From positions 1 through 58,459 of IMG/VR virus record IMGVR_UViG_3300021957_000042: DNA of 58,459 nt; one strand, given 5' to 3'. Shown in pieces: positions 9,391-18,213 of the stretch; position 1 is the first letter of the stretch, and every line of letters starts with the position of its first letter. Source of the stretch: a virus. The position numbers and the translations under genes are program-made. The notes below the pieces were generated by a model. It was not told where the DNA came from and did no database searches. It saw nothing but the letters and a program-made list of their open reading frames with translations.

Positions 9391-9564
9391 ATGATTTTTA
9401 AGAAAAAAGGACCTGACGTTTTCATGTTTGAATCTGAAGAAGATTTTAAAAACTTTTGTGCTGATACGAAATCATTGACTACAAGCATGTTTAAAGATTT
9501 TGTTATTCAAAGATATAATAAACGCACAAAAAGAATTGATAAAATAAGTTCGAATAAATTATAA
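9391..9564 (+). CDS. small unknown protein
   Basis: A 57-aa ORF beginning MIFKKKGPDV and ending SSNKL. It fills the space between two genes, with 6 bases before it and a stop one base before the next start. The tight tiling is the main evidence that it is real. The C-terminal half is basic. Confidence 0.6.
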   Translation: MIFKKKGPDVFMFESEEDFKNFCADTKSLTTSMFKDFVIQRYNKRTKRIDKISSNKL

Positions 9565-9565
9565 T

Positions 9566-9769
9566 ATGCATCAAAAAATTGAGTTTGATAATTACAAACA
9601 ATATCCCGAACATTTACAAAAGGAATTGTATCTACTTGATATGGAATACTTTTGTATTGAGAAGACACAACTTGCCGGTAAGTTGCCTGAAATCCATATA
9701 CCGGAATATCCTCTAGGACTTGGACTTTACATTGACTTATTAAAAGATAAAAAAAACTTGACATTTTAA
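9566..9769 (+). CDS. small unknown protein
   Basis: A 67-aa protein with no recognised family, rich in Leu, Tyr and Glu. It is the last gene before a new promoter, and the -35 box of that promoter lies inside its final codons. Confidence 0.6.
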   Translation: MHQKIEFDNYKQYPEHLQKELYLLDMEYFCIEKTQLAGKLPEIHIPEYPLGLGLYIDLLKDKKNLTF

Positions 9770-9786
9770 ATTTTTTCTGATATGAT
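9758..9786 (+). promoter_or_regulatory. sigma70-type promoter for the VWA/MoxR pair
   Basis: TTGACA (9758-9763), 17 bp, then TATGAT (9781-9786). The bases CTGATATGATCTG around the -10 match the promoter family found at 24-34 kb, but the palindromic GATCAT extension is absent. Confidence 0.8.
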
Positions 9787-9824
9787 CTGTTGAGATTCTT
9801 TTTAAACTCAATCGGAGACAATCT

Positions 9825-12497
9825 ATGCAAGAAATTTATAGTGAGAGCCTAGCTAGGCTCTTCTCTGCTGAAAATATCAAAATTGAAATCAAGAATACGC
9901 CAACAGCATACTTCGATATTGAAAAACGAAGAATGACATTTCCAAAATGGATTCTACAGTTACCTGTTGCATCCCGTGAACTGTTGATGCTTCATGAATC
10001 TTCACATGCTCTACACACACCCGAATTTGGTACTCACGAAAAAGCTAAAGACAACCCAATGGTCTTCAAGAATATTTTAAACATCCTTGAAGATAAAAGA
10101 ATCGAAGATGCCATGAAAGATAAATTTCCTGGCTCAAAATCAACATTTATCCGTGGCTTTTATGAGTTAGTAAATCGTAATTTATTTGGTATTGTGTTTG
10201 ATGAAAATACAACAGACATGTGTTTGCTTGATCGTATGAATCTTCATTTCAAGGGTGACTACTATTTCGATTGTGAGTTTTCAGAAGAAGAACAGTATTG
10301 GGTGGACCGTGCTGCAAAAAATAAGACCTTTGAAGAAGTTCAACAAAATGCTATTGAATTATATGAATGGCTTAAAGACAAACATGCCGAAGAACTGATG
10401 AAAGATGTTAGGTATGTACATGGTGAATATGATCCAGATGCTAAACCTGCTGATGAATATGAAGATTATTTTGATGACAGATCAGACATTACGGACATTC
10501 TATCAGATGAGGAAATTGAACAAGCTAAAGAAATGATTGATGATGGTCAAGAAGAAGAACTTAGAAAGTTTTTAAAGAATAAAATTGAAGAAAATCCAGG
10601 TAGCTTTGAAGATCAAGAATCATCAATGACCGACAATCATTGGGAACGAAATCAAGAACAAATGATGTCAGAAAATAAGCATACTTCAAATCCTGTCAAT
10701 GCTTCATTTCCTAAGCATTTAAAAACTGAAGATTTTATTATCGACAATAAAATGTGTATTTCGGTTTTATCAAAGAATATGCAAAGTATGTCGCCTCATC
10801 AAAGAAGTCTATATGATTTGTTTATGAGTGAATATAAAAAAGAAACGGCTCCAATACAGTCACATATGGTAAGAGAATTCTATCGTATGAAAGCGGCTGA
10901 AGATTATCGCAGAACTCAAGAGTCAAAGACAGGTAATTTAGACCTACATAAATTGGCACATTATAAGTACACTTCGGATGTATTTTTAAATAAGTCAATT
11001 ATAAAAGATGAAAAAAATCATGGCTTTGTTTTGTTACTTGATTGGTCTGGCTCAATGAGCGGAATTATGACAAATGCAATTCTGCAATTGATCAATAATG
11101 TAATGTTCTGCCGAAGTATTCAAGTGCCATTTGTTGCTTATGCATTCACAACGGATGGTGGAAACTGTTGTGATTATCCAATCAATGTAGTTACTCACGC
11201 AACAGAGCCTGGTGATTTAAGAATGCCAATTAAATATAAATTATTAAAGTTAGCCGATTCTTCAAGACAAAATTATGATGAGCAGTTAAGAACGTTGTTC
11301 TATCTTGCTTATTGTTTTCTTGGTACAACACATGCGTACAAAGAAACGGCGTTTGCACGTTATAAAAATAATATTCGTGAAAGACTTGAAAAGGTTTATA
11401 GTCCTGAAGAATATGATGCAAAGCAAAGACAATATGAGGCAGAGACAGAAAACATAGTTGAATTGAGTGATCTATTTGACCTAAGTTCAACGCCACTAAA
11501 TGATTCATTAATTATGATGAACTACCTTTTACCTAAACATCAAAAAGAAATGAATGTTGATGTAATGAATCTAATTGTAATTACAGATGGTGACAGTGAT
11601 GGTCTTCAGGGAATTGCAAATAGTTATGTAGACCGCCATGAAATCGTAACACCGGCGTTTACTGATCGTTTGCGAAAAGAAAAACTGATGGCTGAAAATA
11701 ACACTGCATCAGCAAAAGACGAATTTAGTCTTTTTGAAGACCGGTACTTTGACCGTCATGATACATGGAAAAATGATAGTGGTTCAGATACCGGACCTGT
11801 TTCAGAAACAGATGCCGGTGGATTTCATCGTCTATATGAAAAGAATGGCTGTTACAATCATACCGGCAATCCAAATGTTAATGACCGAGACCTATTTGTT
11901 CGTGGTCTACATAAGTCAACAACATACCGAGTTTATCCAAGAGGGTATGATACTTCAATTTCAAATTATAATCGTGCGAGAACAAGAGAATGGGCTCGAA
12001 TCTTAAAAGCGGAAACTGGTGCAAACGTTGTTTGTATTGAACTAGTCAATCATACAAGAAATTCATTCAAGTATGATGCACCTAAAAATTATGGAGACTT
12101 TACTTTTGAAGAAGTCGAAAAAATGCTCAAAGATTTTCGAACACATGGCTTTATTGCAATTGATAAGAATACTGGTTATGATAAAATTTTTGTAGTGAAC
12201 ATTCAATCAATTGGCAATCCTAAGTATAATTCTTACAATTATTTCTATCTTCCTGATGATGAATCATTATTTAGATCTGAAGATGTTGACCATCTTGTAG
12301 GAGTTGAACAATCTGAAAAAACCGGCAAGTTTACTTCGAAATCATTAGCGAATGCTTTGAGTAAAAACGCATCAGTAAAGAATAAAAGAAAGTTTCTTGC
12401 TACTCGTATTGTTGAACTGGTCTCAGAGCAGCAATACGTTAAGAAAGAAAAATTCGATTTAGTAAAAAAATATGTTGACAATTTAGAAGAAGTGTGA
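9825..12497 (+). CDS. VWA-domain protein with N-terminal HExxH motif (CobT-like partner)
   Basis: An 890-aa protein. Near the N-terminus, MLHESSHALH (HExxH at 57-61) followed by ILEDKRIED (about 86-94) is the pattern of a zinc metallopeptidase or its relic. A long acidic middle follows (about 205-290). The MIDAS motif DWSGS lies near residue 405 and VITDGDSDG near 585, which define a von Willebrand A domain with large insertions. Such proteins pair with MoxR/CobS AAA+ ATPases, and the next gene is exactly that. T4-like aquatic phages carry similar pairs, often annotated as cobalt-chelatase or porphyrin proteins, although the reaction is unproven. Whether the HExxH is active cannot be judged. 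Confidence 0.75.
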   Translation: MQEIYSESLARLFSAENIKIEIKNTPTAYFDIEKRRMTFPKWILQLPVASRELLMLHESSHALHTPEFGTHEKAKDNPMVFKNILNILEDKRIEDAMKDKFPGSKSTFIRGFYELVNRNLFGIVFDENTTDMCLLDRMNLHFKGDYYFDCEFSEEEQYWVDRAAKNKTFEEVQQNAIELYEWLKDKHAEELMKDVRYVHGEYDPDAKPADEYEDYFDDRSDITDILSDEEIEQAKEMIDDGQEEELRKFLKNKIEENPGSFEDQESSMTDNHWERNQEQMMSENKHTSNPVNASFPKHLKTEDFIIDNKMCISVLSKNMQSMSPHQRSLYDLFMSEYKKETAPIQSHMVREFYRMKAAEDYRRTQESKTGNLDLHKLAHYKYTSDVFLNKSIIKDEKNHGFVLLLDWSGSMSGIMTNAILQLINNVMFCRSIQVPFVAYAFTTDGGNCCDYPINVVTHATEPGDLRMPIKYKLLKLADSSRQNYDEQLRTLFYLAYCFLGTTHAYKETAFARYKNNIRERLEKVYSPEEYDAKQRQYEAETENIVELSDLFDLSSTPLNDSLIMMNYLLPKHQKEMNVDVMNLIVITDGDSDGLQGIANSYVDRHEIVTPAFTDRLRKEKLMAENNTASAKDEFSLFEDRYFDRHDTWKNDSGSDTGPVSETDAGGFHRLYEKNGCYNHTGNPNVNDRDLFVRGLHKSTTYRVYPRGYDTSISNYNRARTREWARILKAETGANVVCIELVNHTRNSFKYDAPKNYGDFTFEEVEKMLKDFRTHGFIAIDKNTGYDKIFVVNIQSIGNPKYNSYNYFYLPDDESLFRSEDVDHLVGVEQSEKTGKFTSKSLANALSKNASVKNKRKFLATRIVELVSEQQYVKKEKFDLVKKYVDNLEEV

Positions 12498-12503
12498 TAT
12501 AAT
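12475..12503 (+). promoter_or_regulatory. sigma70-type promoter for the MoxR ATPase gene
   Basis: TTGACA (12475-12480), 17 bp, TATAAT (12498-12503). It lies in the last codons of the VWA gene and gives the ATPase gene its own promoter. Confidence 0.8.
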
Positions 12504-12548
12504 ACATCAGACCACTCTATCTTTTATTATCCAACAAAGGAGTCCTAT

Positions 12549-14027
12549 ATGATGAACCGAATTGAACAACTTCGTGAAGTGATTGACAAAACTACTGTAA
12601 CTCGTAAAGAGATTGCCGAAGCCGCAGAAAAGCTTGGATTTCCATGCAATACAAAACTTTTGAAACAACTTCAAAAAGTTTCTCATGGCGTATATAATCT
12701 TGAACTTGCATCCAAAAATGAAGATAATGTTGTGACATTTAAACCTAAGAAAACACAATCAGTGGTTGAACTAACAAAAGGTTATATACCTGAACGTGAT
12801 ATATGTTTTGTGCCGTTTGGTGATTTCGGTGTAATTGATGCTGTAGTCAAATCAAAGAAGTTCATGCCTGTTGTAATTACTGGTGATTCTGGTAATGGTA
12901 AAACAAAGATGGTAGAGCAGGCTTGTGCAAAAAACAAGCGTAATTTCTATCGTATGAATATTACGGTTGAGACCGATGAAATGGATATTCTCGGTCACTA
13001 TAATCTGATCAACGGTGAAACAATTTGGGAAGATTCACCTCTTGTAGAAGCAGCAAAAACTGGTGGTGTTGTATTGCTTGATGAAATCTTTGCAGGAAAT
13101 CCAGCCAGAATGCTTGCTCTTCAAGGCATCCTCGAAGGTAAACCATTCTTAGTTAAAAAGACTGGTGAACGAATCATACCTGTTGAAGGCTTCAATATCA
13201 TTGCAACTGATAATACAAAAGGTAATGGTTCAGATACTGGACGTTATATTGGCACAAACATTCAGAACACTGCATTCCTTGAGCGTTTTGTAATGTGCAT
13301 TGAGCATGATTATCCGTCAAAGTCAAAAGAAACACGAATGCTTGAGAAATATATTGAAGCAAAATCAATTCCAGTTGACGATGCTTTGTTTCCTGAGAAG
13401 CTTTGTCAGTGGGCAGAAGTAACCAGAAAGTCCTATAAAGATGAGGCAATTGATGAAATGATCACAACTCGTCGACTGTTTCATATACTCGATATTTATT
13501 CTGTTTTGAAAGATAAAGAAAAAGCAATTTTATACGCAATTGCTCGTTTTGATGATGAAGTTCGTGATGCATTTATCTCACTTTACAAGAAAATTGATGA
13601 TACTATTTTCGATGATAATCATGAACCAATTGATCCAAATAACATGATGTCTACTGAAGATATTATTCAACTTGCCTGGGATGAATTTTCAGACCACTTT
13701 AATCAAGTTTCAATAAGTGAAAGTAAAACTAAGTTGTCGGATCAATTATCAAACAAGGCGTTAGAATATGCATTTCGTGCAATGCAACTTGAAGAGACAA
13801 AGACCTATATTAAACAAACGTATGATCGAACAGATCCTAAAGATGTAGCTAATGGTAAAGAATATTTTAAAATGTTATTCAACTTTATCATTGAAGGATT
13901 CTATGATCATACCGGAGAAGATCATCCTTATTTCAGAAAGAGTAGAACAAATTGGTCTGCCGTTGAAAATCCAGAAGGATTTTATGCAGATGTTGTTTTG
14001 AAAATAAGAGAAGAAATTATTTATTAA
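12549..14027 (+). CDS. MoxR/CobS-like AAA+ ATPase
   Basis: A 492-aa AAA+ ATPase. Walker A is GDSGNGKTKM near residues 113-122, Walker B VLLDEIFAG near 175, and sensor-1 and arginine-finger regions follow (IIATDNT, FLERFVM). The N-terminal 60 residues form a separate helical domain. The family acts as a remodelling motor for a VWA-domain partner, and the partner is encoded immediately upstream. The enzyme is often called CobS in aquatic T4-like phages. A role in cobalamin synthesis is not supported here because no other cobalamin gene is present. The start is one of two adjacent ATGs after AAAGGAG. Confidence 0.82.
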   Translation: MMNRIEQLREVIDKTTVTRKEIAEAAEKLGFPCNTKLLKQLQKVSHGVYNLELASKNEDNVVTFKPKKTQSVVELTKGYIPERDICFVPFGDFGVIDAVVKSKKFMPVVITGDSGNGKTKMVEQACAKNKRNFYRMNITVETDEMDILGHYNLINGETIWEDSPLVEAAKTGGVVLLDEIFAGNPARMLALQGILEGKPFLVKKTGERIIPVEGFNIIATDNTKGNGSDTGRYIGTNIQNTAFLERFVMCIEHDYPSKSKETRMLEKYIEAKSIPVDDALFPEKLCQWAEVTRKSYKDEAIDEMITTRRLFHILDIYSVLKDKEKAILYAIARFDDEVRDAFISLYKKIDDTIFDDNHEPIDPNNMMSTEDIIQLAWDEFSDHFNQVSISESKTKLSDQLSNKALEYAFRAMQLEETKTYIKQTYDRTDPKDVANGKEYFKMLFNFIIEGFYDHTGEDHPYFRKSRTNWSAVENPEGFYADVVLKIREEIIY

Positions 14028-14047
14028 TAAGTTTTAAACTCACTAAA

Positions 14048-14083
14048 TAGTAGAGAATTGAGATGATTCTCTACTATTTTAAT
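14048..14083 (+). terminator. rho-independent terminator
   Basis: The stem AGTAGAGAAT (14049-14058) pairs with ATTCTCTACT (14066-14075) and an A/T-rich tail follows. It closes the VWA/MoxR unit. Confidence 0.75.
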
Positions 14084-14105
14084 TATTAATTTTTATGGAG
14101 TTTTT

Positions 14106-15062
14106 ATGGCTGAAGAACAAACACAACCAGCAGTACAAGATGTTGGTGATGAGCAACCTCAAGATACTGGAATGAAACAGCAACTTGAACCAAAAGACTT
14201 TGAAGGTAAAAGTCTAATGGTTTGTATGCCATGTTATGGTGGACAGATGATTGCTGAAACTGCATCCAGATTAATTGACTTAAATACATTGTGTTCTTAC
14301 TTTGGTATTAAACTACAATGTAAGTTTATTATGAATGAAAGTTTAATTCAAAGAGCAAGAAACTATCTAACACATTATTTTGAAGTATCAGATTTCACTC
14401 ATATGATCTTTATTGATGCTGATGTTGTTTTTGATCCTCGTGACGTATTGCATCTACTTCACCTTTCTGATGAAGAACATGAAATCATTGGTGGTCTATA
14501 TCCTAAAAAACATATTCTCTGGCCAAGAGTAAATAAAGCCGCAAGCATTGATGGATTCTTAGATGATCCAAATAAACTTGCTGATTTTGGTGGTGACTTT
14601 GTTTTCAATCCTGTTAATCGTGGTGAAATCGAAATCTTCAAACCAGTTGAAGTTCTTGAAATTGGAACTGGTTTCATGATGATTCGAAAGTCCGCACTTG
14701 AAAGATATAAAACAGAATTCCCACATTATGAATATAAGCCAGATCATAATCACTCAGCCGATTTCAATGGTTCAAAACTCATTACTGCTTATTTTCATTG
14801 TGACTTTGACCGACCAGATACAACAGGTGGTGAAACAAATCGTCTACTATCCGAAGATTACTTCTTCTGTCAAATGTCTCGAAAAGTTGGCACTAAGATT
14901 TGGGCATGTCCTTGGATGCAATTGAGTCATGTAGGCACCTATGTCTATCGTGGTTCTGTTCAAGCACTCGCCGCAATGGAACATGTGTTGTCTACACAAA
15001 CAACACAAAGTGTTCCTTCAATTGATGTAGGACCTCCACCTCCTGCTGCTGAGGCTGCATAA
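14106..15062 (+). CDS. GT-A fold glycosyltransferase
   Basis: A 318-aa predicted nucleotide-sugar glycosyltransferase. The N-terminal 36 residues are a Gln/Glu/Pro-rich extension. The catalytic domain starts at SLMVCMPCYGG, the metal-binding DxD is in FIDADVVFDPRD near residue 104, and EIGTGFMMIRKSALE and LLSEDYFFC supply the acceptor-side and catalytic acidic residues. The C-terminus is Pro/Ala-rich. Similar single-domain glycosyltransferases are common in T4-like aquatic phages. The acceptor (DNA base, capsid protein or host surface) is unknown. Confidence 0.75.
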   Translation: MAEEQTQPAVQDVGDEQPQDTGMKQQLEPKDFEGKSLMVCMPCYGGQMIAETASRLIDLNTLCSYFGIKLQCKFIMNESLIQRARNYLTHYFEVSDFTHMIFIDADVVFDPRDVLHLLHLSDEEHEIIGGLYPKKHILWPRVNKAASIDGFLDDPNKLADFGGDFVFNPVNRGEIEIFKPVEVLEIGTGFMMIRKSALERYKTEFPHYEYKPDHNHSADFNGSKLITAYFHCDFDRPDTTGGETNRLLSEDYFFCQMSRKVGTKIWACPWMQLSHVGTYVYRGSVQALAAMEHVLSTQTTQSVPSIDVGPPPPAAEAA

Positions 15063-15067
15063 AAGCC

Positions 15068-15096
15068 TTGACATTGATTTAATATTATGTTATAAT
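15068..15096 (+). promoter_or_regulatory. sigma70-type promoter for gene 45
   Basis: TTGACA (15068-15073), 17 bp, TATAAT (15091-15096). Initiation is expected near 15102-15104, which falls inside the 5' arm of the hairpin at 15100-15115. Confidence 0.85.
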
Positions 15097-15099
15097 ACA

Positions 15100-15126
15100 G
15101 GGCGCCTTTGCGCCCTTTTATTTTTT
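15100..15126 (+). terminator. terminator hairpin overlapping the gene 45 start site
   Basis: GGGCGC (15100-15105) and GCGCCC (15110-15115) enclose a 4-base loop, followed by TTTTATTTTTT. This is a textbook intrinsic terminator for the glycosyltransferase transcript. It lies exactly where the gene 45 promoter should start transcription. Confidence 0.8.
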
Positions 15127-15154
15127 GATCATTATTATATACGAGGTGATTATT

Positions 15155-15835
15155 ATGGAATTATCAAAAGTTGATTTACATCTACTCTCAAACTTCTCTT
15201 CAATCAATCAATCAATATCCTTTAAAGAAGGTGTAACACAAAGAACAAAGGCAGATTCTGGCAATGTGTTTGCCATTGCCGAATTCAATCTCGATTTACC
15301 TAGAGAGTTTTGCATTTTTGATTTAAATCATTTTATCAATGTGTTCAGCCTTGTTCAATCAACTGGCGATGCTGAACTATATTTTCCTAAAGATGAAGAA
15401 CATTTGATTATTCGTTCTGACAAAACTGAGCAAGGTATTCGTTTTGCTGATCCTGAAATCATTGCAGAATTTGATGATACAAAAGATTATAACATTCGTA
15501 AACCAGATGCAGAATTTGTATTGACTGAAGATATGCTTGCATATGGTATTAAAGCTACCAATGTAAACGGCTATCAGCATCTAGCATTTGTTGGAGATGA
15601 AAAAGAAATCTATATGGTTTCAAATGATTTTTCAAACCCAAGTGCTGAGAAACATAGTAGAAAACTTGACCAAAAAAATAATAGTGAACCATTTGAAGCA
15701 ATCTTTGATATTGCTAAATTAAAAATGATTCCCGATGATTATACAGTAAAGATTAATTTAAAAGGCGGTGCTCAGTTTACATCAAAGAACCGTTCTTATG
15801 ATTTCTTTTCCGTAATTGAAAACCCAAATAGGTAA
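15155..15835 (+). CDS. 45: sliding clamp, DNA polymerase accessory protein gp45
   Basis: A 226-aa protein matching the T4 clamp family in length (228 aa) and layout. It begins MELSKVDLHLLSNFSSINQS, with FNLDLPREFCIFDLNHFINV as a typical first-domain strand region and NPNR at the end. The trimeric clamp tethers polymerase and, in T4, also activates late transcription through gp55. The ATG at 15155 is chosen because GAGGTGAT precedes it at 15143-15150; an upstream ATG in frame has no ribosome site. The promoter is at 15068. Confidence 0.87.
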   Translation: MELSKVDLHLLSNFSSINQSISFKEGVTQRTKADSGNVFAIAEFNLDLPREFCIFDLNHFINVFSLVQSTGDAELYFPKDEEHLIIRSDKTEQGIRFADPEIIAEFDDTKDYNIRKPDAEFVLTEDMLAYGIKATNVNGYQHLAFVGDEKEIYMVSNDFSNPSAEKHSRKLDQKNNSEPFEAIFDIAKLKMIPDDYTVKINLKGGAQFTSKNRSYDFFSVIENPNR

Positions 15836-15839
15836 TATA

Positions 15840-16145
15840 ATGAAAGTATATTCTATGAAAATGATCACTGGTGAAGAGGTACTCGCTAGAGTAGGTCTTG
15901 ATGATGTAGAGTTTTGGCAATCACAAAGCAAACTAAGTTTGTCTAATCCATCTGTTTTTGTTCAATCACCTCAAGGTGTTGCCTTAATGCCCTGGATAAA
16001 TACTGGTGATAAAGATTCAGTAATCACTGTTGAAACAAGTAAAATTGTGGCAATGGTAAAACCAAACAAGGAAGTTGAAAGTGCTTATTTAGGAGCAGTT
16101 ACAGGTATCGATGTTAGCGCAGAGCAATCACAAATTATACTCTAA
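15840..16145 (+). CDS. Sm-like (LSm-fold) small protein
   Basis: A 101-aa protein beginning MKVYSMKMITGEEVLARV. The K-x-x-T-G-E-E-V/I pattern, followed by LMPWINTGD and a C-terminal VAMVKPNKEVESAYLGAVTG (20-residue stretch), recalls the Sm-like proteins described from putative cyanophage sources. Sm folds usually form rings that bind RNA. The ATG at 15840 is chosen over an upstream in-frame ATG inside gene 45 because it starts 5 bases after the clamp stop. The family assignment rests on motif memory, so it is moderate. Confidence 0.6.
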   Translation: MKVYSMKMITGEEVLARVGLDDVEFWQSQSKLSLSNPSVFVQSPQGVALMPWINTGDKDSVITVETSKIVAMVKPNKEVESAYLGAVTGIDVSAEQSQIIL

Positions 16146-16707
16146 GATTTTAATTGGTATTTCAGCACTTTTATTAATGGGTGCTGAACGTGATCCTTTT
16201 AACATGTATTCAAATAGTTCATATTTTAAATATCATGTAAAGAAGTGTGTAAGTAAAGCAAAGACTGATGGTTATCTTGAATACATTATACCAGAACTTT
16301 ATAAAAATAAATTGCCTTATGAACTGGCATATTTGCCGATCATTGAAAGTTGTTTTGAACCTACTGCGGTTTCAATAAAAGGAGCCAAAGGTCTTTGGCA
16401 AATAAATGATTTGACTGCAAAGCATTTAGGTATGGAAACTCGTATCTTAATTGATGAAAGATATGATTGGCGAAAGTCAACACATGCCGCAATAAATTAT
16501 TTAAAGTTTTTGAAAGCAAGATTTCCATCCTGGATACAAGTTCTTGCCGCCTACAATGTAGGTCCAACTTATATCCGTGATCAAATGAGAGAAAAAAATT
16601 CTGATAAACTTGGTGATTTAAAACTACCAAGAGAAACAGTAAAGTATATTAATCAGTTTGTTGCAATGATTGATATCTTGCGGAATATTAATCGTAATAA
16701 AATATAA
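16111..16707 (+). CDS. lytic transglycosylase with N-terminal signal/anchor (MltD/SLT type)
   Basis: A 198-aa enzyme predicted to cleave peptidoglycan to 1,6-anhydro products. Residues 11-24 (KILIGISALLLMGA) are a signal or anchor segment. The catalytic domain shows PIIESCFEP (catalytic Glu), SIKGAKGLWQIN, DERYDWRKSTHAAINYL and LAAYNVGP, the standard SLT/MltD motif order. The gene overlaps the Sm-like gene by 35 bases in another frame. It could be a lysis enzyme or a wall-opening factor. It sits oddly inside the replication cluster. Confidence 0.85.
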   Translation: MLAQSNHKLYSKILIGISALLLMGAERDPFNMYSNSSYFKYHVKKCVSKAKTDGYLEYIIPELYKNKLPYELAYLPIIESCFEPTAVSIKGAKGLWQINDLTAKHLGMETRILIDERYDWRKSTHAAINYLKFLKARFPSWIQVLAAYNVGPTYIRDQMREKNSDKLGDLKLPRETVKYINQFVAMIDILRNINRNKI

Positions 16708-16717
16708 TGGAGTGAAA

Positions 16718-16996
16718 ATGTCAGAAGAAATTGAAGCAAGTGTGCTACCTTCATTGGAAGAAGACCGTGAGCAAATTCAAAAAGTGATTCGAGAAATTTC
16801 AAATTGTAAAACAAGAATCGAAGGCGAAAATGAATACATCAAGGATGCCTTGTCTGATTTGTCGAAGCAATTTAAAATTCCGAAAGCAAGTTTGGTTAAA
16901 CTTGCTAACATCTACCACAAAAGAAATAGTGCTGAAGAAAGAGCAAAGTCAGAAGAAGTTTTCAATATGTATGATGTAATCTTCAAAACTTCTTGA
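16718..16996 (+). CDS. dsbA: DsbA-type double-stranded DNA-binding protein (T4 late-transcription factor)
   Basis: A 92-aa protein whose second half (NEYIKDALSDL, KLANIYHKRN, EEVFNMYDVIF) matches T4 DsbA, an 89-aa dsDNA-binding protein that binds near late promoters. It is not the disulfide oxidoreductase of the same name. The ATG at 16718 follows TGGAGTG; an earlier in-frame ATG lies in the transglycosylase gene. In T4 dsbA neighbours gene 33, but the gene after it here is not recognisable as 33. Confidence 0.82.
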   Translation: MSEEIEASVLPSLEEDREQIQKVIREISNCKTRIEGENEYIKDALSDLSKQFKIPKASLVKLANIYHKRNSAEERAKSEEVFNMYDVIFKTS

Positions 16997-17021
16997 TTTT
17001 AATTTATAAACATGTTATAAT
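16993..17021 (+). promoter_or_regulatory. sigma70-type promoter
   Basis: TTGATT (16993-16998), 17 bp, TATAAT (17016-17021), followed by AAAGGAG and the ATG at 17037. It serves the small gene and the clamp loader. Confidence 0.7.
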
Positions 17022-17036
17022 GAAAGGAGTCTGCCT

Positions 17037-17237
17037 ATGAAAGGTGGTTCTGCTGCAAAAAGATTTCGTCAGAAGTCTGCTGTGAAACGTCTTGAGAATA
17101 ACATCAAGGAATATACTGACTTGATTTCAAAGACAAAAGATGAAGATGAATTAAAAAAATTTGGCGATAAGGTCAAAAAGCATACACTCACTATTGAGAA
17201 TACAAACAAAAAGATAAGTGAGAAGAAAGCCTATTGA
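17037..17237 (+). CDS. small basic coiled-coil protein
   Basis: A 66-aa, Lys-rich, heptad-like helical protein with no recognised family. A good AAAGGAG site precedes it. It sits between dsbA and gene 44. Its location invites comparison with the gp33 co-activator, but no gp33 motif is visible. Confidence 0.7.
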   Translation: MKGGSAAKRFRQKSAVKRLENNIKEYTDLISKTKDEDELKKFGDKVKKHTLTIENTNKKISEKKAY

Positions 17238-17264
17238 TTAACATTTTTATTATGAGGTTATATT

Positions 17265-18206
17265 ATGAGATTCGAATTTCTATGGTCACAAAAATACCGA
17301 CCTGAAACTGTGAACGACCTTGTCTTGCCTGAAGATATCAAAGAAACTCTCAGCGGTTTCATTCAGCAAGGCGACTTGACAAACTTCCTATTTCATTCTC
17401 AATCTGGCGGTACAGGTAAAACCAGTGCTGCTCTCGCCATTGCAAATGAACTAAAACTTGAAGTGATGATGATCAATGCTTCAGAAGAGAGAAGCATTGA
17501 TGTTATCCGTACCAAGATGGCAGATTTCTCTTCTACAAAATCGTTTGATGGTCGCAGAAAGATGATGATTCTTGATGAGGCCGACCATCTTCCTGACCTT
17601 AGTCAAAATGCCTTACGAAACTTTTTTGAAAAGTATTCTTCAAATTGTTGTTTCGTGATGACCGCAAATCAAGCACAAAGAATCATTCCTCCTTTGCAAT
17701 CAAGATGTGCTGTAATTCATTTCAATTTTCCTAAAGAACAAAGACCTGCATTAGCAAAAACGTTCTTCAAGAGAATTTGTGATATTCTTGAAAAAGAAAA
17801 TATATCATATGATAAGAAATTAGTTCAGCATGTTGTGATGCATTTCTTTCCTGATTTTCGCCGATGTATTAATGAGATTCAAAGATATAGTGCAACAGGC
17901 ACATTATCAGAAAAGATTTTGACTTCAATTGAAAATGAAAACATCACCGTCTTGATGACAGCAATCAAAGAAAAGAAGTTTCAAGATATACGAAAATTTG
18001 TTCTTGAAAAGTGGCATGGTACAGAACAGGAATTATATCGTGCAGTCTATGATGAATTGTTGAGAACCGCATCGGCATCTTGTTTGCCAGAGGCAATTTT
18101 AATTCTTTCGAGATATGGCTTTGAATCGACATTTGCAGTTGATAAAGAAATTCATTCAGTTGCCTGTATGATTGAATTGATGATGTTACCTTGTGAATTT
18201 GAGTGA
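17265..18206 (+). CDS. 44: clamp loader large subunit gp44
   Basis: A 313-aa AAA+ clamp-loader ATPase that, with gp62, opens and loads the gp45 ring. The N-terminal box WSQKYRPETVNDLVLP is followed by Walker A SGGTGKTS (47-54), Walker B MILDEADHL, sensor 1 FVMTANQ and the arginine-finger SRC motif (PPLQSRCAVI). Length and order match T4 gp44 (319 aa). Its 3' end lies 7 bases before the gp62 ATG. Confidence 0.93.
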   Translation: MRFEFLWSQKYRPETVNDLVLPEDIKETLSGFIQQGDLTNFLFHSQSGGTGKTSAALAIANELKLEVMMINASEERSIDVIRTKMADFSSTKSFDGRRKMMILDEADHLPDLSQNALRNFFEKYSSNCCFVMTANQAQRIIPPLQSRCAVIHFNFPKEQRPALAKTFFKRICDILEKENISYDKKLVQHVVMHFFPDFRRCINEIQRYSATGTLSEKILTSIENENITVLMTAIKEKKFQDIRKFVLEKWHGTEQELYRAVYDELLRTASASCLPEAILILSRYGFESTFAVDKEIHSVACMIELMMLPCEFE

Positions 18207-18213
18207 GGTAACT

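Noticed and set aside
16718-16996. DsbA disulfide oxidoreductase
   Set aside because: The similarity is to the T4 late-transcription DNA-binding protein of the same name. There is no CxxC thioredoxin motif.
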